Part shown: positions 55,143-63,821 of the stretch, in pieces | How positions within the stretch are numbered: the stretch's first letter is position 1 | Layout of the letters: each line of letters begins with the position of its first letter | Assembly: GCF_014636495.1 (NCBI RefSeq) | Contig: NZ_BMEM01000001.1 | Span: 1,256,471-1,320,470 of the forward strand | From: Ornithinimicrobium tianjinense | Lineage (GTDB): Bacteria > Actinomycetota > Actinomycetes > Actinomycetales > Dermatophilaceae | Direction: 5' to 3' | DNA length: 64,000 bases | Made by a program: the position numbers and the translations under genes | The notes under the pieces: model-generated | What the model was told of the DNA's origin: nothing | Database searches by the model: none | What the model saw: only the letters and a program-made list of their open reading frames with translations

Positions 55143-56266
55143 TGACCGAGACGACCGACCTGCCGATGATCCCTGCGGCGAAGCCGATCATCGGGGAGGA
55201 GGAGCGGGCTGCGGTGGATCGTGTGCTGCGCTCGGGGATGGTGGCCCAGGGTCCGGAGGTGGCGGCGTTCGAGACGGAGTTCGCCGACCAGCTCGTGGGT
55301 GGGCGCACGTGCGTGGCGGTGAACTCGGGGACCTCGGGGTTGCACCTGGGCCTGCTGGCGGCGGGGATCGGCGCGGGGGACGAGGTGATCGTCCCGTCGT
55401 TCACGTTCGCGGCGACGGCGAACTCGGTGGCCCTGACGGGGGCGACGCCGGTGTTCGCGGACATCAGCCCGGACACCTTCAACCTGGACCCGGAGTCGGT
55501 GCGGGCGGCGGTGACGGACCGGACGGCGGCGGTGATGCCGGTGCACCTGTACGGTCACCCGGCGGACATGGAGGGTCTGGGGCAGGTGGCTGCCGAGGCG
55601 GGGGTGCAGCTGTTCGAGGACGCGGCTCAGGCGCACGGGGCGACGTATCACGGGGAGCCGGTGGGGTCCTTCGGGGTGTTCGGGATGTTCAGCCTGTACC
55701 CGACGAAGAACATGACCTCGGGCGAGGGTGGGATGGTCTCGTGCGGGGACGAGGAGATCGCGCGGGGGGTGCGGCTGCTGCGCAACCAGGGGATGGAGAA
55801 GCAGTACGCCAACGAGGTGGTGGGGCTGAACAACCGGATGACCGACATCCACGCCGCGATCGGGCGGGTGCAGCTGACCAAGGTGGGTGCGTGGACGGCG
55901 CAGCGCCAGGCGAACGCGGCGTGGTTGGACGAGCACCTGGAGGGTGTCGTGACCCCGCCGGTGCGCCAGGGGTGCACGCACGTGTACCACCAGTACACGG
56001 TCCGGATCGCGGGTGCCTCGGGTGCCGAGCGGGACCGCGTGGTCCAGGCGCTGCGGGAGGAGCACCGGGTGGGGTGCGGGGTGTACTACCCGACGCCGAA
56101 CCACGAGCTGGTCTCCCTGGCGCGGTACGCCCCGGCGCACGAGCTGCCGGAGACGGCGCGGGCCGCGGCGGAGGTGATCAGCCTGCCGGTGCACCCCTCG
56201 CTGTCCCAGGGTGACCTGGAGCGGATCGCGACGGCCGTCAGCACGGTGGTCGGGGCGGGACGGTGA
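55142..56266 (+). CDS. DegT/DnrJ/EryC1 sugar aminotransferase
   Basis: 374 residues. PLP-enzyme features: AVNSGTSGLHLGLLAAGIGA, VIVPSFTFAATANSVALTGA, VPVHLYGHPADMEGL, FEDAAQAHGATY and the Schiff-base Lys in SLYPTKNMTSGEGGM. It transfers an amino group to a keto-sugar nucleotide. Codon choice differs visibly from neighbours: GGG, GCG, GTG and ACG replace the usual GGC, GCC, GTC and ACC, here and in the next gene. GTGA overlap with the dehydrogenase. Together with the two flanking genes: probable WlbC/WlbA-type pathway. Confidence 0.9.
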   Translation: MTETTDLPMIPAAKPIIGEEERAAVDRVLRSGMVAQGPEVAAFETEFADQLVGGRTCVAVNSGTSGLHLGLLAAGIGAGDEVIVPSFTFAATANSVALTGATPVFADISPDTFNLDPESVRAAVTDRTAAVMPVHLYGHPADMEGLGQVAAEAGVQLFEDAAQAHGATYHGEPVGSFGVFGMFSLYPTKNMTSGEGGMVSCGDEEIARGVRLLRNQGMEKQYANEVVGLNNRMTDIHAAIGRVQLTKVGAWTAQRQANAAWLDEHLEGVVTPPVRQGCTHVYHQYTVRIAGASGAERDRVVQALREEHRVGCGVYYPTPNHELVSLARYAPAHELPETARAAAEVISLPVHPSLSQGDLERIATAVSTVVGAGR

Positions 56267-57285
56267 GCATCGACGTGGGCGGTGCCGTGCTGCCCGAGGG
56301 TGGGACGGTGCGGATGGGGCTGATCGGGCTGGGCTCGATGGGGCGTCATCACGCGCGGGTGATCCGTGCGGTGGAGGGGATGGAGCTGGTCGCGGTCGCC
56401 GACCCGTTCGGTGACAAGCACGGGGTCGCCGGCGGGCTGGAGGTGCTGCCGGACGTGGGCGCGCTGGTCGCTGCGGGGATCGACGCGGCGATGGTGGCGG
56501 TGCCGACCTACCTGCACGAGGAGGTGGCGCTGGCGCTGGCGGAGGCCGGGGTGCACGCGATGGTGGAGAAGCCGATCGCGGCGACGGCGGAGTCGGGGCG
56601 GCGGGTCGCGGACGCGTTCGCCTCTGCCGGGCTGGTCGGTGCGGTCGGCTACGTGGAGCGGTGCAACCCCGCCCTGCTGGAGATGCGGCGGCGGATCGGC
56701 GCGGGCGAGCTGGGCGCGGTCTACCAGATCACGACCTCGCGGCAGGGCCCGTTCCCGGCGCGGATCGCCGACGTGGGGGTGGTCAAGGACCTGGCCACGC
56801 ACGACATCGACCTGACGGCGTGGCTGGCGCAGTCGACCTACGAGCGGGTCGCGGGTGAGGTGACGCACCGTTCGGGGCGTGAGCACGAGGACATGGTGGT
56901 GGCCACCGGCCGGCTGGCCAACGGGATCATCGTGTCGCACACGGTGAACTGGCTCTCCCCGGTCAAGGTCCGCGAGACGGTCGTGACGGGGGAGAAGGGG
57001 GCGTTCATCGCCAACACCCTCACCGGTGACCTGACCTTCGTCGCCAACGGTGACGTGACCTCGGAGTGGGACCGGGCCAGGGCGTTCCGGGGCGTGTCCG
57101 AGGGCGACTCCACCCGCTACGCGCTGTCCCGGCGCGAGCCGCTGCTGGTCGAGCAGGAGAACTTCCGCGACGCCCTCTGGGGCCGCCCCTCCGAGGCCGT
57201 GTCCATGTCCGAGGGCGTCAACACCCTGCGCGTCGTCGAGGCCGTCCTCACCTCAGCCGCCACGGGCCAGACCATCACCCTGTGA
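56263..57285 (+). CDS. Gfo/Idh/MocA-family sugar-nucleotide dehydrogenase
   Basis: 340 residues from GTG 56263 overlapping the aminotransferase stop. NAD-binding GLIGLGSMGRHHARVIRAVE, AAMVAVPTYLHEEVALALA, the catalytic EKPIA motif, and VKDLATHDIDLTAWLAQSTY, the conserved C-terminal pattern of WlbA-like UDP-GlcNAcA 3-dehydrogenases. Oxidises C3 of a UDP-uronic acid before transamination. First 900 bases share the GGG/GCG-rich codon style of the aminotransferase; the last 100 return to the host style. Followed by tandem repeats. Confidence 0.87.
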   Translation: MSIDVGGAVLPEGGTVRMGLIGLGSMGRHHARVIRAVEGMELVAVADPFGDKHGVAGGLEVLPDVGALVAAGIDAAMVAVPTYLHEEVALALAEAGVHAMVEKPIAATAESGRRVADAFASAGLVGAVGYVERCNPALLEMRRRIGAGELGAVYQITTSRQGPFPARIADVGVVKDLATHDIDLTAWLAQSTYERVAGEVTHRSGREHEDMVVATGRLANGIIVSHTVNWLSPVKVRETVVTGEKGAFIANTLTGDLTFVANGDVTSEWDRARAFRGVSEGDSTRYALSRREPLLVEQENFRDALWGRPSEAVSMSEGVNTLRVVEAVLTSAATGQTITL

Positions 57286-57297
57286 CCCCTCCCTCCC

Positions 57298-57355
57298 ACC
57301 GACCGCGTCACGTGGTTGCCCACCACCCCACCGAGCGCGTCATGTGGTTGTCCCA
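57298..57355 (+). repeat. Tandem short repeats before the GT4 gene
   Basis: ACCGACCGCGTCACGTGG with TTGCCCA (57298-57322) and ACCGAGCGCGTCATGTGG with TTGTCCCA (57330-57355) differ at two bases plus one insertion, period 32. A third, weaker copy starts ACCGGACGCGCCGTGTGG at 57362, inside the first codons of the GT4 gene. The spacer is otherwise short. Confidence 0.6.
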
Positions 57356-58551
57356 TGAGTGACCGGACGCGCCGTGTGGTTCTTGCCACCCGGATCTTCG
57401 CGCCCGAGGCGGCCGCGGCGACCTTCCGGCTCGGCGCCCTGGTGCGGGCCCTTGCCGAGCGGTCGCACGTCCGCGTCCTGACGAGCAACCCCCCACCGGC
57501 CCTGCGCGACGCGCCGGCCACCCGCGCTGCAGGCGTCGAAGTGTCGCGCTGGCCGGTGCTCAGGGACAGGAACGGCTACGTCCGCGGCTACCTGCCCTAC
57601 CTCTCCTTCGACCTGCCGCTCGCCCTCCGGCTCCTCGCCGAGCGCCGGCCGGACGTGGTCGTGGTCGAGCCGCCGCCCACGACCGGCGCGGTCACCCGGG
57701 TCGCCCTCTTCGTGCGCGGTCTGGTGGGCCCGCGCGTGCCCTACGTCTACTACGCCGCCGACGTCTGGTCGGACGCCACCGCCTCCATGGGCGCCCCGGC
57801 GCCCGTCGTGTCGGCCATGCGGCGGGTCGAGCGGTTCGCCCTGCGGGGCGCGCGCGACGTCGTCGCCGTCTCCGAGGGTGTCTCCGAACGGGTCCGCGCC
57901 CTGGCGGGGCCGGGGACGCCGGTGACCGTCGTGCCGAACGGCATCGACACCGACGTCTTCACCCCCGAGGGCCAGCTGCATCCCGAGGCGCCGGACGCGC
58001 CATACCTCGTGTATGCCGGAACCGCCTCGGAGTGGCAGGGCGCGGAGATCTTCGCCGAGGCCATGCGCGAGGTGGTCCGCGAGCAGCCCGACGCGCGGCT
58101 GGTCTTCCTCGGCCAGGGGTCGAGCTGGGACGCGCTGCAGAGGGTCCGGGACGAGCTGCCCCCGGACGCGATCGAGCTGCGTCCGCTCGTGCCGCCGGAG
58201 GAGGCCGCTGCGTGGCAGCGGGGAGCCGCCGCGGCGCTGGTGAGCGTCCGGCCGGGGGTGGGCTACGACTTCGCCTACCCCACCAAGGTGATCGCCGCCG
58301 TCGCGTCGGGAGCGCCGGTCATCTTCGCCGGTCCGGGCCCGGCGGCGGCGGACGTCGCCGAGCACGGCCTCGGCGAGGCGGTGGGGTATGACGTGGGGCA
58401 GGTCGCGCAGGCGATGCTCGCCGCGGTGCGGGCGCACCGCGCCGGACGCGACGAGGCAGCGGCCGCCCGCCGAGTCGAGTGGGCGCGGACGCACCGCAGC
58501 CTCGTGGCGACGGGTGCGGCGGCCGCCGCGGTCGTGCTCGACCTGTTGTGA
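57355..58551 (+). CDS. GT4-family glycosyltransferase
   Basis: 398 residues from ATG 57355, which lies at the end of the second repeat copy; no clear ribosome site. GT-B fold: N-terminal VVLATRIFAPEAAAATFRLG with the Rossmann loop, VPYVYYAADVWSDATASMGA, then the donor half VTVVPNGIDTDVF and YLVYAGTASEWQGAEIFAEA, and the conserved-Glu region AFPTK-like FAYPTKVIAAVASGAPVIFA. It would add a sugar to a glycan. Fourth gene of the glycan island, co-directional with the dehydrogenase. Confidence 0.86.
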   Translation: MSDRTRRVVLATRIFAPEAAAATFRLGALVRALAERSHVRVLTSNPPPALRDAPATRAAGVEVSRWPVLRDRNGYVRGYLPYLSFDLPLALRLLAERRPDVVVVEPPPTTGAVTRVALFVRGLVGPRVPYVYYAADVWSDATASMGAPAPVVSAMRRVERFALRGARDVVAVSEGVSERVRALAGPGTPVTVVPNGIDTDVFTPEGQLHPEAPDAPYLVYAGTASEWQGAEIFAEAMREVVREQPDARLVFLGQGSSWDALQRVRDELPPDAIELRPLVPPEEAAAWQRGAAAALVSVRPGVGYDFAYPTKVIAAVASGAPVIFAGPGPAAADVAEHGLGEAVGYDVGQVAQAMLAAVRAHRAGRDEAAAARRVEWARTHRSLVATGAAAAAVVLDLL

Positions 58552-58630
58552 GGCGACTCACAGCGCGCCATCCGCGCAACTCGATAGACTGATCAGACCC
58601 GAACCGATCACGTGGACGTGGCAACAGGGT

Positions 58631-58656
58631 CACGTCCTCAGTGGTCTGAGGATGTG
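58631..58656. promoter_or_regulatory. Near-perfect inverted repeat just before fdhA
   Basis: CACGTCCTCAG (58631-58641) pairs with CTGAGGATGTG (58646-58656) over 11 positions with one G.T mismatch and a 4-base centre. It ends 7 bases before the fdhA ATG, so it may be an operator for a repressor or an mRNA hairpin covering the ribosome site. Not assigned to a known regulator. Confidence 0.5.
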
Positions 58657-58663
58657 ATCAGGC

Positions 58664-59878
58664 ATGACGAACAACCGTGGTGTCGCCTACATGGGACCCG
58701 GACACACCGAGGTGCAGGAGATCCCGTACCCCACGTTCGAGCTGATGGACGGCCCGGGGGTGAACCCGGCCAACGTCGGCAGGGCGCTGCCGCACGCCGC
58801 GATCCTGAAGGTCGTCACGACGAACATCTGCGGCTCTGACCAGCACATGGTCCGTGGGCGCACCACCGCTCCGGAGGGACTCATCCTCGGCCACGAGATC
58901 ACCGGCGAGGTCGTCGAGTGCGGGCCGGGCGTGGAGTTCATCAAGGAGGGTGACCTGTGCTCGGTGCCCTTCAACATCGCCTGCGGCCGCTGCCGCAACT
59001 GCAAGGAGGGCAAGACCGGCATCTGTCTGAACGTCAACCCCGACCGTCCCGGCAGCGCCTACGGCTACGTCGACATGGGGGGCTGGGTGGGTGGACAGGC
59101 GGAGTACGTCCTCGTGCCGTACGCCGACTGGAACCTGCTGAAGTTCCCCGACAAGGACCGGGCGATGGAGAAGATCCTGGACCTGACCATGCTCTCCGAC
59201 ATCTTCCCGACCGGCTTCCACGGTGCGGTGAGCGCCGGTGTGGGCGTCGGTTCGACCGTGTATGTCGCGGGTGCCGGCCCGGTCGGTCTGGCCGCCGCCG
59301 CGTCCGCGCAGCTGCTCGGCGCAGCGGTCGTGGTCGTGGGCGACCTCAACGAGGAGCGGCTGGCCCAGGCGCGCTCCTTCGGCTGCGAGACGGTCGACGT
59401 CAGCAAGGGTGACGTGGGTGACCAGCTCGAGCAGCTCCTCGGGGTACCCGAGGTGGACTGCGGCGTCGACGCCGTGGGCTTCGAGGCGCGCGGTCACGGC
59501 TCCGAGGCGGCGACCGAGCACCCCGCTGCCGTCCTCAACTCCCTCATGGAGATCACCCGGGCGGGTGGCGGGCTCGGCATCCCCGGCCTGTACGTCACCG
59601 GCGACCCGGGCGGTGTGGACGAGGCGGCGCAGGTCGGCTCGCTGTCGCTGCGGCTCGGGCTGGGCTGGGCGAAGTCGCACTACTTCGTCACCGGTCAGTG
59701 CCCGGTCATGAAGTACCACCGCGGCCTGATGATGGCGATCCTCAACGACAAGGTGCAGATCGCCAAGGCCGTCAACGCCACGAAGGTGTCGCTGGACGAG
59801 GCCCCGCAGGCCTACCAGGAATTCGACGCCGGCGTGGCCAAGAAGTACGTCATCGACCCGCACGGGATGGTCGCCTGA
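58664..59878 (+). CDS. fdhA: Glutathione-independent formaldehyde dehydrogenase
   Basis: 404 residues. Zinc-dependent medium-chain dehydrogenase: catalytic zinc Cys56 in TTNICGSDQHMVRGR, His77/Glu78 in LGHEITGEV and the structural-zinc Cys107, 110, 113 and 121 in the ACGRCRNCKEGKTGIC motif. The NAD loop VYVAGAGPVGLAAAASAQLL, the long insert PDRPGSAYGYVDMGGWVGGQ and the extended length match the Pseudomonas-type FdhA that oxidises formaldehyde without glutathione. Acts in formaldehyde detoxification. An inverted repeat ends 7 bases before the ATG. A 14-base-pair terminator follows. Confidence 0.93.
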   Translation: MTNNRGVAYMGPGHTEVQEIPYPTFELMDGPGVNPANVGRALPHAAILKVVTTNICGSDQHMVRGRTTAPEGLILGHEITGEVVECGPGVEFIKEGDLCSVPFNIACGRCRNCKEGKTGICLNVNPDRPGSAYGYVDMGGWVGGQAEYVLVPYADWNLLKFPDKDRAMEKILDLTMLSDIFPTGFHGAVSAGVGVGSTVYVAGAGPVGLAAAASAQLLGAAVVVVGDLNEERLAQARSFGCETVDVSKGDVGDQLEQLLGVPEVDCGVDAVGFEARGHGSEAATEHPAAVLNSLMEITRAGGGLGIPGLYVTGDPGGVDEAAQVGSLSLRLGLGWAKSHYFVTGQCPVMKYHRGLMMAILNDKVQIAKAVNATKVSLDEAPQAYQEFDAGVAKKYVIDPHGMVA

Positions 59879-59888
59879 CGTCTGCCCG

Positions 59889-59928
59889 GCACCGCTCCTG
59901 GCGCGTTCGCCCGTGCCAGGAGCGGTGC
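59889..59928. terminator. Bidirectional hairpin between fdhA and thiD
   Basis: GCACCGCTCCTGGC (59889-59902) and its perfect complement (59915-59928), 12-base loop, between convergent fdhA and the thi operon. Confidence 0.8.
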
Positions 59929-59980
59929 ACCGGGTCGCCGGATGCCGCCCCCTGCCGCCGACCGGGTCCTCCTGAGCGGC

Positions 59981-60817
59981 TCACCACCAGCGCCAGAAGT
60001 GGTGGACCGGCCCGGGGCCCCTCCCGACCGCCAGCCGCTCACCCTGGGTCAGCGCACCCGTGAGCCACTCCTTGGCCGCGGTCACCGTGGCCAACCAGGA
60101 CGACTCCTGTGGACGGATCGCCGCGAGCGCGGAGGAGAGGGAGCACCCGGTGCCGTGGGTATGCCGTGTGTCGACCCGCGTCGCGCGCAGCTCGTGCGAA
60201 CCGTCGGCGTCCGCCCACACGTCGAGCGCCTCCGGCCCCTGGGCGTGCCCGCCCTTGAGCAGGACCCGGGCCGCGCCGAGATCCTGCAACCGACGCGCCT
60301 GGTCGTGCATCGAGCGGACGTCGGTCGCGACCTGCCCCGGCTCCCCGCCCAGCAGCACGGCAGCCTCCGGCAGGTTGGGCGTGACGACGTCGACGTGGGG
60401 GAGCAGGCGGCGCACGCCGGCGACGGCGTCCTCGTCCAGGAGGCGCGACCCGGCCGTCGACACCATCACCGGGTCGAGGACCACCGGACCGAGACGCCCC
60501 TCGCGCACGAGGTCGGTGACCACCTCGACACACTCCGCGGTGCCGAGCATCCCCAGCTTGGTCGCGTCGATCCGCACGTCCTCGACGAGTGTGTCGACCT
60601 GCTGGCGCACGAATCCGGGCGGGAGGGGGTGCACGCCGGTGACTCCCTGGGTGCTCTGCGCGGTGAGCGAGGTGAGCACCGCGCAGCCGTAGGCCCCGAG
60701 GGCGCTGAAGGTCTTGAGGTCGGCCTGGATCCCCGCGCCGCCGGAGGGGTCTGAGCCGGCGATGCTCAGCACGTGGGGGACTCCGCCGCCGGACGACCTC
60801 GCGTCCGCGCGGCTCAC
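59981..60817 (-). CDS. thiD: Hydroxymethylpyrimidine (phosphate) kinase
   Basis: 278 residues from GTG 60817, in a GTGA overlap with the thiE stop. ThiD signatures: [40 protein letters not shown], the substrate loop [27 protein letters not shown] and [18 protein letters not shown] with the catalytic Cys/Asp loop. Phosphorylates HMP and HMP-P for thiamine phosphate synthesis. Third gene of thiM-thiE-thiD under the TPP riboswitch. The HTHGTGC stretch uses CAT-rich codons in a GGTATGCCGTG motif (60158-60168). Confidence 0.93.
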   Translation of the reverse strand: MSRADARSSGGGVPHVLSIAGSDPSGGAGIQADLKTFSALGAYGCAVLTSLTAQSTQGVTGVHPLPPGFVRQQVDTLVEDVRIDATKLGMLGTAECVEVVTDLVREGRLGPVVLDPVMVSTAGSRLLDEDAVAGVRRLLPHVDVVTPNLPEAAVLLGGEPGQVATDVRSMHDQARRLQDLGAARVLLKGGHAQGPEALDVWADADGSHELRATRVDTRHTHGTGCSLSSALAAIRPQESSWLATVTAAKEWLTGALTQGERLAVGRGPGPVHHFWRWW

Positions 60818-61461
60818 CCGCCCACCTCCACGGACGCGCCCCAGCCGGCGCGGAGCTCGCGCGCGGCCAGAGCGGGGTCCTCGGCCCGGCAGACGGCGCT
60901 GACGACAGCGACCCCGGCGACCCCGGGCGCCCGTACGGACGCGAGCCTGGACGCGTCGACGCCGCCGATGGCCACGGCGGGCAGGGTGCTGGCCCTCGCG
61001 AGGGAGGCCAGACCGTCCGGCCCCAGCGGAGCCGCGTGGTCGGCCTTGGTGCTGGTCGCCCACACCGGCCCCAGACCGAGGTAGTCCACGGTGCCCGTCG
61101 GCAGCGCGCAGGCCGCCGTGACCTGGTCCTGCGTGTGGCACGACAGGCCGAGGTATGCCGTGTGCCCGAGCATCTCCCTCGCCCTCACCGGGTCGAGGTC
61201 GGACTGCCCGACGTGCGCGCCCTGCGCGCCGACCTCCTCCACGAGGCGCACGCGGTCGTTGAGGATGAGCGGCACCCCGGTGCCCCGCAGGGCGGCCAGG
61301 GCGAGGCGGCCCAGCGCCACGAACTCCCGGTCGGAGGCGTCGTGGTCGCGCAGCTGGACGACGGTCACCCCGCCGCGGACCGCGGCCCGGAGCGTGGCGT
61401 CGAGACCGTGCCGACGCGTCATACCGGTGTCGGTCACGAGGTAGAGCCGAAGGTCGAGCAT
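60814..61461 (-). CDS. thiE: Thiamine-phosphate synthase
   Basis: 215 residues. TIM-barrel ThiE features: [31 protein letters not shown] (pyrophosphate/HMP-PP site), [46 protein letters not shown] and [13 protein letters not shown]. Couples HMP-PP with thiazole phosphate to thiamine phosphate. One-base overlap with thiM upstream and GTGA overlap with thiD. A GGTATGCCGTG motif (61152-61162) encodes HTAYLGLSC. Confidence 0.94.
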   Translation of the reverse strand: MLDLRLYLVTDTGMTRRHGLDATLRAAVRGGVTVVQLRDHDASDREFVALGRLALAALRGTGVPLILNDRVRLVEEVGAQGAHVGQSDLDPVRAREMLGHTAYLGLSCHTQDQVTAACALPTGTVDYLGLGPVWATSTKADHAAPLGPDGLASLARASTLPAVAIGGVDASRLASVRAPGVAGVAVVSAVCRAEDPALAARELRAGWGASVEVGG

Positions 61462-62270
61462 CAGGCGAGCACCGCCCTGCCGGCCAGCGCCTCCGGAGTG
61501 AGCGCGGCGAGCTCGTCCAGCAGCGCGGGAGCGAAGCTGCCGGGCCCGGCGCTGCGAGCGGCGGCGTCCTCGGCCGCCAGGGTGAGCGCGGCGGTGGCCG
61601 TCGCCGCGGCGGCGAGCGAGTCCTCAGCGACCGCGCAGCAGGCCGCCACGAGTGCGCCCAGCGAGCAGCCGACCGCGGTCACGCGGGTCAGCCACGGGTG
61701 GCCGTGAGCCAGGCGGACCACCTCGTCGCCCAGCACGAGATGGTCGACCGGCCCGCTGAGCGCGACGACGCAGCCGTGGCGCTGCGAGAGCTCGCGGGCA
61801 GCCTCCAGGGCGGACTCGGCGCTGTCGGTCGCGTCGACGCCTCGCCCGCCCGCACCGCCGGCCAGGCCGAGCACCTCCGAGGCGTTGCCCCGCACGACCG
61901 ACGGTCCGAGCGCGACCAGCTCCCGGGCCACCTCGGTCCGCCAGGCCAGCCCGCCGGCCGCGACCGGATCGAGCACCCAGGGGGTCCCCGCCTCACGCGC
62001 CGCGGCGACGGCCAGCCGCTTGGCCTCGACCGTGGCGTCCTGGGGAGTGCCCAGGTTGACCAGCACGGCAGAGGCGACCCGGGCGAAGGCGCCCGCCTCG
62101 TGCGGGTTGTCGACCATCGCGGGTGCCGCGCCGGCGGCGAGCAGCACGTCGGCGGTGCGCTGGGTGGCCACGACGTTGGTCAGGCACTGGACCAGGGGCG
62201 ACCGGGACCGCACCCCCTCCCAGGTGCGACCGAGATCGTCGGCAGTGGGCAGGGTCGGTCGAACGCTCAT
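61461..62270 (-). CDS. thiM: Hydroxyethylthiazole kinase
   Basis: 269 residues. ThiM features: [88 protein letters not shown] with the catalytic Cys. Phosphorylates the thiazole ring; the salvage partner of thiD/thiE. First gene of the riboswitch-controlled set. No thiC/thiG is visible here, so the operon is a salvage branch. Confidence 0.94.
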   Translation of the reverse strand: MSVRPTLPTADDLGRTWEGVRSRSPLVQCLTNVVATQRTADVLLAAGAAPAMVDNPHEAGAFARVASAVLVNLGTPQDATVEAKRLAVAAAREAGTPWVLDPVAAGGLAWRTEVARELVALGPSVVRGNASEVLGLAGGAGGRGVDATDSAESALEAARELSQRHGCVVALSGPVDHLVLGDEVVRLAHGHPWLTRVTAVGCSLGALVAACCAVAEDSLAAAATATAALTLAAEDAAARSAGPGSFAPALLDELAALTPEALAGRAVLA

Positions 62271-62281
62271 GGAGACGTCCC

Positions 62282-62348
62282 TTCGCTAGTACGAGCTAGA
62301 TCAGGTTCGACGGGTGTGATCTCAGCCTCCGGACAGGAGGCACCCCGC
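62282..62348 (-). ncRNA. TPP riboswitch (THI element)
   Basis: On the minus strand, between the start of thiM and the nuclease gene: GGGGTGCCTCC, then GGAGGCTGAGATCACACCC, then GAACCTGATCTAGCTC and TACTAGCGAAGG. The CTGAGA and GAACCTGATCTxG/TA.TAGCGAAGG cores are the conserved thi-box of the TPP aptamer. It ends about 12 bases before the thiM ATG, so the control is most likely on ribosome access. TPP would turn off thiM-thiE-thiD. Confidence 0.9.
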
Positions 62349-62413
62349 GTCGTCGGCGAGCCTAGCCCTGCTCACGGGCGGCCTCGTCGGTGGGGCCGTG
62401 CACACTGCTCCCT

Positions 62414-63001
62414 GTGCGAGTGACGAGGAAGGACCTGGGCTGCCTGCTCGTGCTGGTCGCCCTGGGGATCGCCGTCTGGCTGGCGTTGCGTCTGACCGGG
62501 ACGAGCCTGGGCGACCTGCGCGACAGGGTTCTCGGTGGGGCCGGTGCGACCGACCTCGAGACGGTGACCGTGCGCTCCGTGCTCGACGGTGACACGGTGC
62601 AGGTCGAACGACCAGACGGGACCACCGTGCGTGTGCGGCTGATGAACATCGACGCCCCGGAGACGGGCTACCGGACCGGGGCAGAGCCGGAATGTCTGGC
62701 CGAGCAGGCGCGCTCGCACCTCGGCGAGCTGCTGACCCGGGGCACGGCCGTCGGGCTCGAGCTCGGGCCGGACCCCCGCGACCGCTACGGGCGGACGGTG
62801 GCGCTGGTGTGGCGGGGCGACGTCCTCGTGAATGCCGAGATGGCCCGGGCCGGGCTCGCGGTGCCGCTTCTCGTGGGCGCCAACGACCTCGGCTACGACG
62901 CGGTGCTCGACGCCTTTGACGAGGCGCGCGAGCGCGGGGTCGGCTTCTTCGACCCGGACCTGGGTTGCGCCGAACCGCTGTGGCTGCGACCGCAGGGGTG
63001 A
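62414..63001 (+). CDS. Membrane-anchored thermonuclease (SNase-like)
   Basis: 195 residues from GTG 62414 (a second GTG at 62420). One N-terminal membrane helix (LGCLLVLVALGIAVWLALRL) then the OB-fold nuclease: VRSVLDGDTVQVERPDGTTV, RLMNIDAPETGYR with catalytic Asp/Arg, DPRDRYGRTVALVW and NAEMARAGLAVPL. Calcium-dependent staphylococcal-nuclease fold. CACACT ends seven bases before the GTG: leaderless. Divergent to the thiM riboswitch. It may act outside the membrane on environmental DNA or RNA. Confidence 0.86.
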   Translation: MRVTRKDLGCLLVLVALGIAVWLALRLTGTSLGDLRDRVLGGAGATDLETVTVRSVLDGDTVQVERPDGTTVRVRLMNIDAPETGYRTGAEPECLAEQARSHLGELLTRGTAVGLELGPDPRDRYGRTVALVWRGDVLVNAEMARAGLAVPLLVGANDLGYDAVLDAFDEARERGVGFFDPDLGCAEPLWLRPQG

Positions 63002-63040
63002 GGTGCTCCGCTCTAGACTTGAGCGACGGAGGTGGACGGT

Positions 63041-63700
63041 ATGGCGCAGCACGAGCAGCCTGACCCGCGCCAGCCGTGGGGGCGGCCGGGGGAGAGGCCG
63101 GGTGCCCCGCGGGCCGCGGACCAGCTCGCCGACCAGGGGCTGAGGCACCGCCCGGCACCGTCGGTCACGGCGCGTGCCGTGTCCGGCTGGGTGGACCAGC
63201 AGATCGAGCAGGCGCAGCGCCAGGGGGCGTTCGACAACCTGCAGGGCGCCGGCCGTCCGCTGCCGGACGTCGACACCAGCACCGACCCGGACTGGTGGGT
63301 CCGAAGCCTCGTGGAGCGCGAGAAGCTCGACCTGTCGGCCGCGATGCCGGGACCTATGCAGCTGCGCAGGGAGAAGGCGGGCTTCCCCGCGTCGCTGCTC
63401 GACCTCCCGGACGAGGCCACGGTGCGCGCTCACCTCGAGGACTTCAACGAGCGCGTGCTCGCCGACCGAAGGCGGCCCTACGCCGGGGCAGGCTCGCCGC
63501 CCGTGGTCGGGCGGGTGGACGTGGACGAGGTCGTGGCGTCCTGGCGCGAAGCACGGGCCCGCCGTGACGATGTCCCGCCCGAGGCACCCGACCGCACGTC
63601 TGGTCAGGGGCAGCTGGGCCCCGCTGCAGACCTCTCCGACCGTGCCGCGTCAGTCCGCCGGCGGTGGTGGCACGGGATTTTCGGCTCTGCCAGACCATGA
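63041..63700 (+). CDS. DUF1992 (DnaJ-homologue subfamily C member 28 type) protein
   Basis: 219 residues from ATG 63041, with GGAGGT seven bases upstream. The core, VSGWVDQQIEQAQRQGAFDN followed by LQGAGRPLPDVD and WWVRSLVEREKLDLSAAMPG, is DUF1992, a small conserved protein of unknown function also found fused to J-like domains. The tails are low complexity. A TAGACT hexamer lies upstream. It ends just before tandem short repeats. Confidence 0.84.
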   Translation: MAQHEQPDPRQPWGRPGERPGAPRAADQLADQGLRHRPAPSVTARAVSGWVDQQIEQAQRQGAFDNLQGAGRPLPDVDTSTDPDWWVRSLVEREKLDLSAAMPGPMQLRREKAGFPASLLDLPDEATVRAHLEDFNERVLADRRRPYAGAGSPPVVGRVDVDEVVASWREARARRDDVPPEAPDRTSGQGQLGPAADLSDRAASVRRRWWHGIFGSARP

Positions 63701-63735
63701 CCCGGTCTGCGACCACGTGACATTGGCACCTCCCA

Positions 63736-63784
63736 GGAGCCAAGGTGTCGAGTGGTGCTCGTTCGGAGCCAAGGTGTCGGGTGG
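63736..63784. repeat. Tandem 20-base repeats in the convergent spacer
   Basis: GGAGCCAAGGTGTCGAGTGG (63736-63755) and GGAGCCAAGGTGTCGGGTGG (63765-63784) differ at one base, 29 bases apart; a third partial copy (GGAGCCGGTGTCACC) is at about 63795. An imperfect hairpin TTGGCACCT/AGGAGCCAA overlaps copy 1. Lies between DUF1992 and the PfkB stop. Confidence 0.6.
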
Positions 63785-63821
63785 AGCCCGGAGGGAGCCG
63801 GTGTCACCTGCCGGCCAGGTG

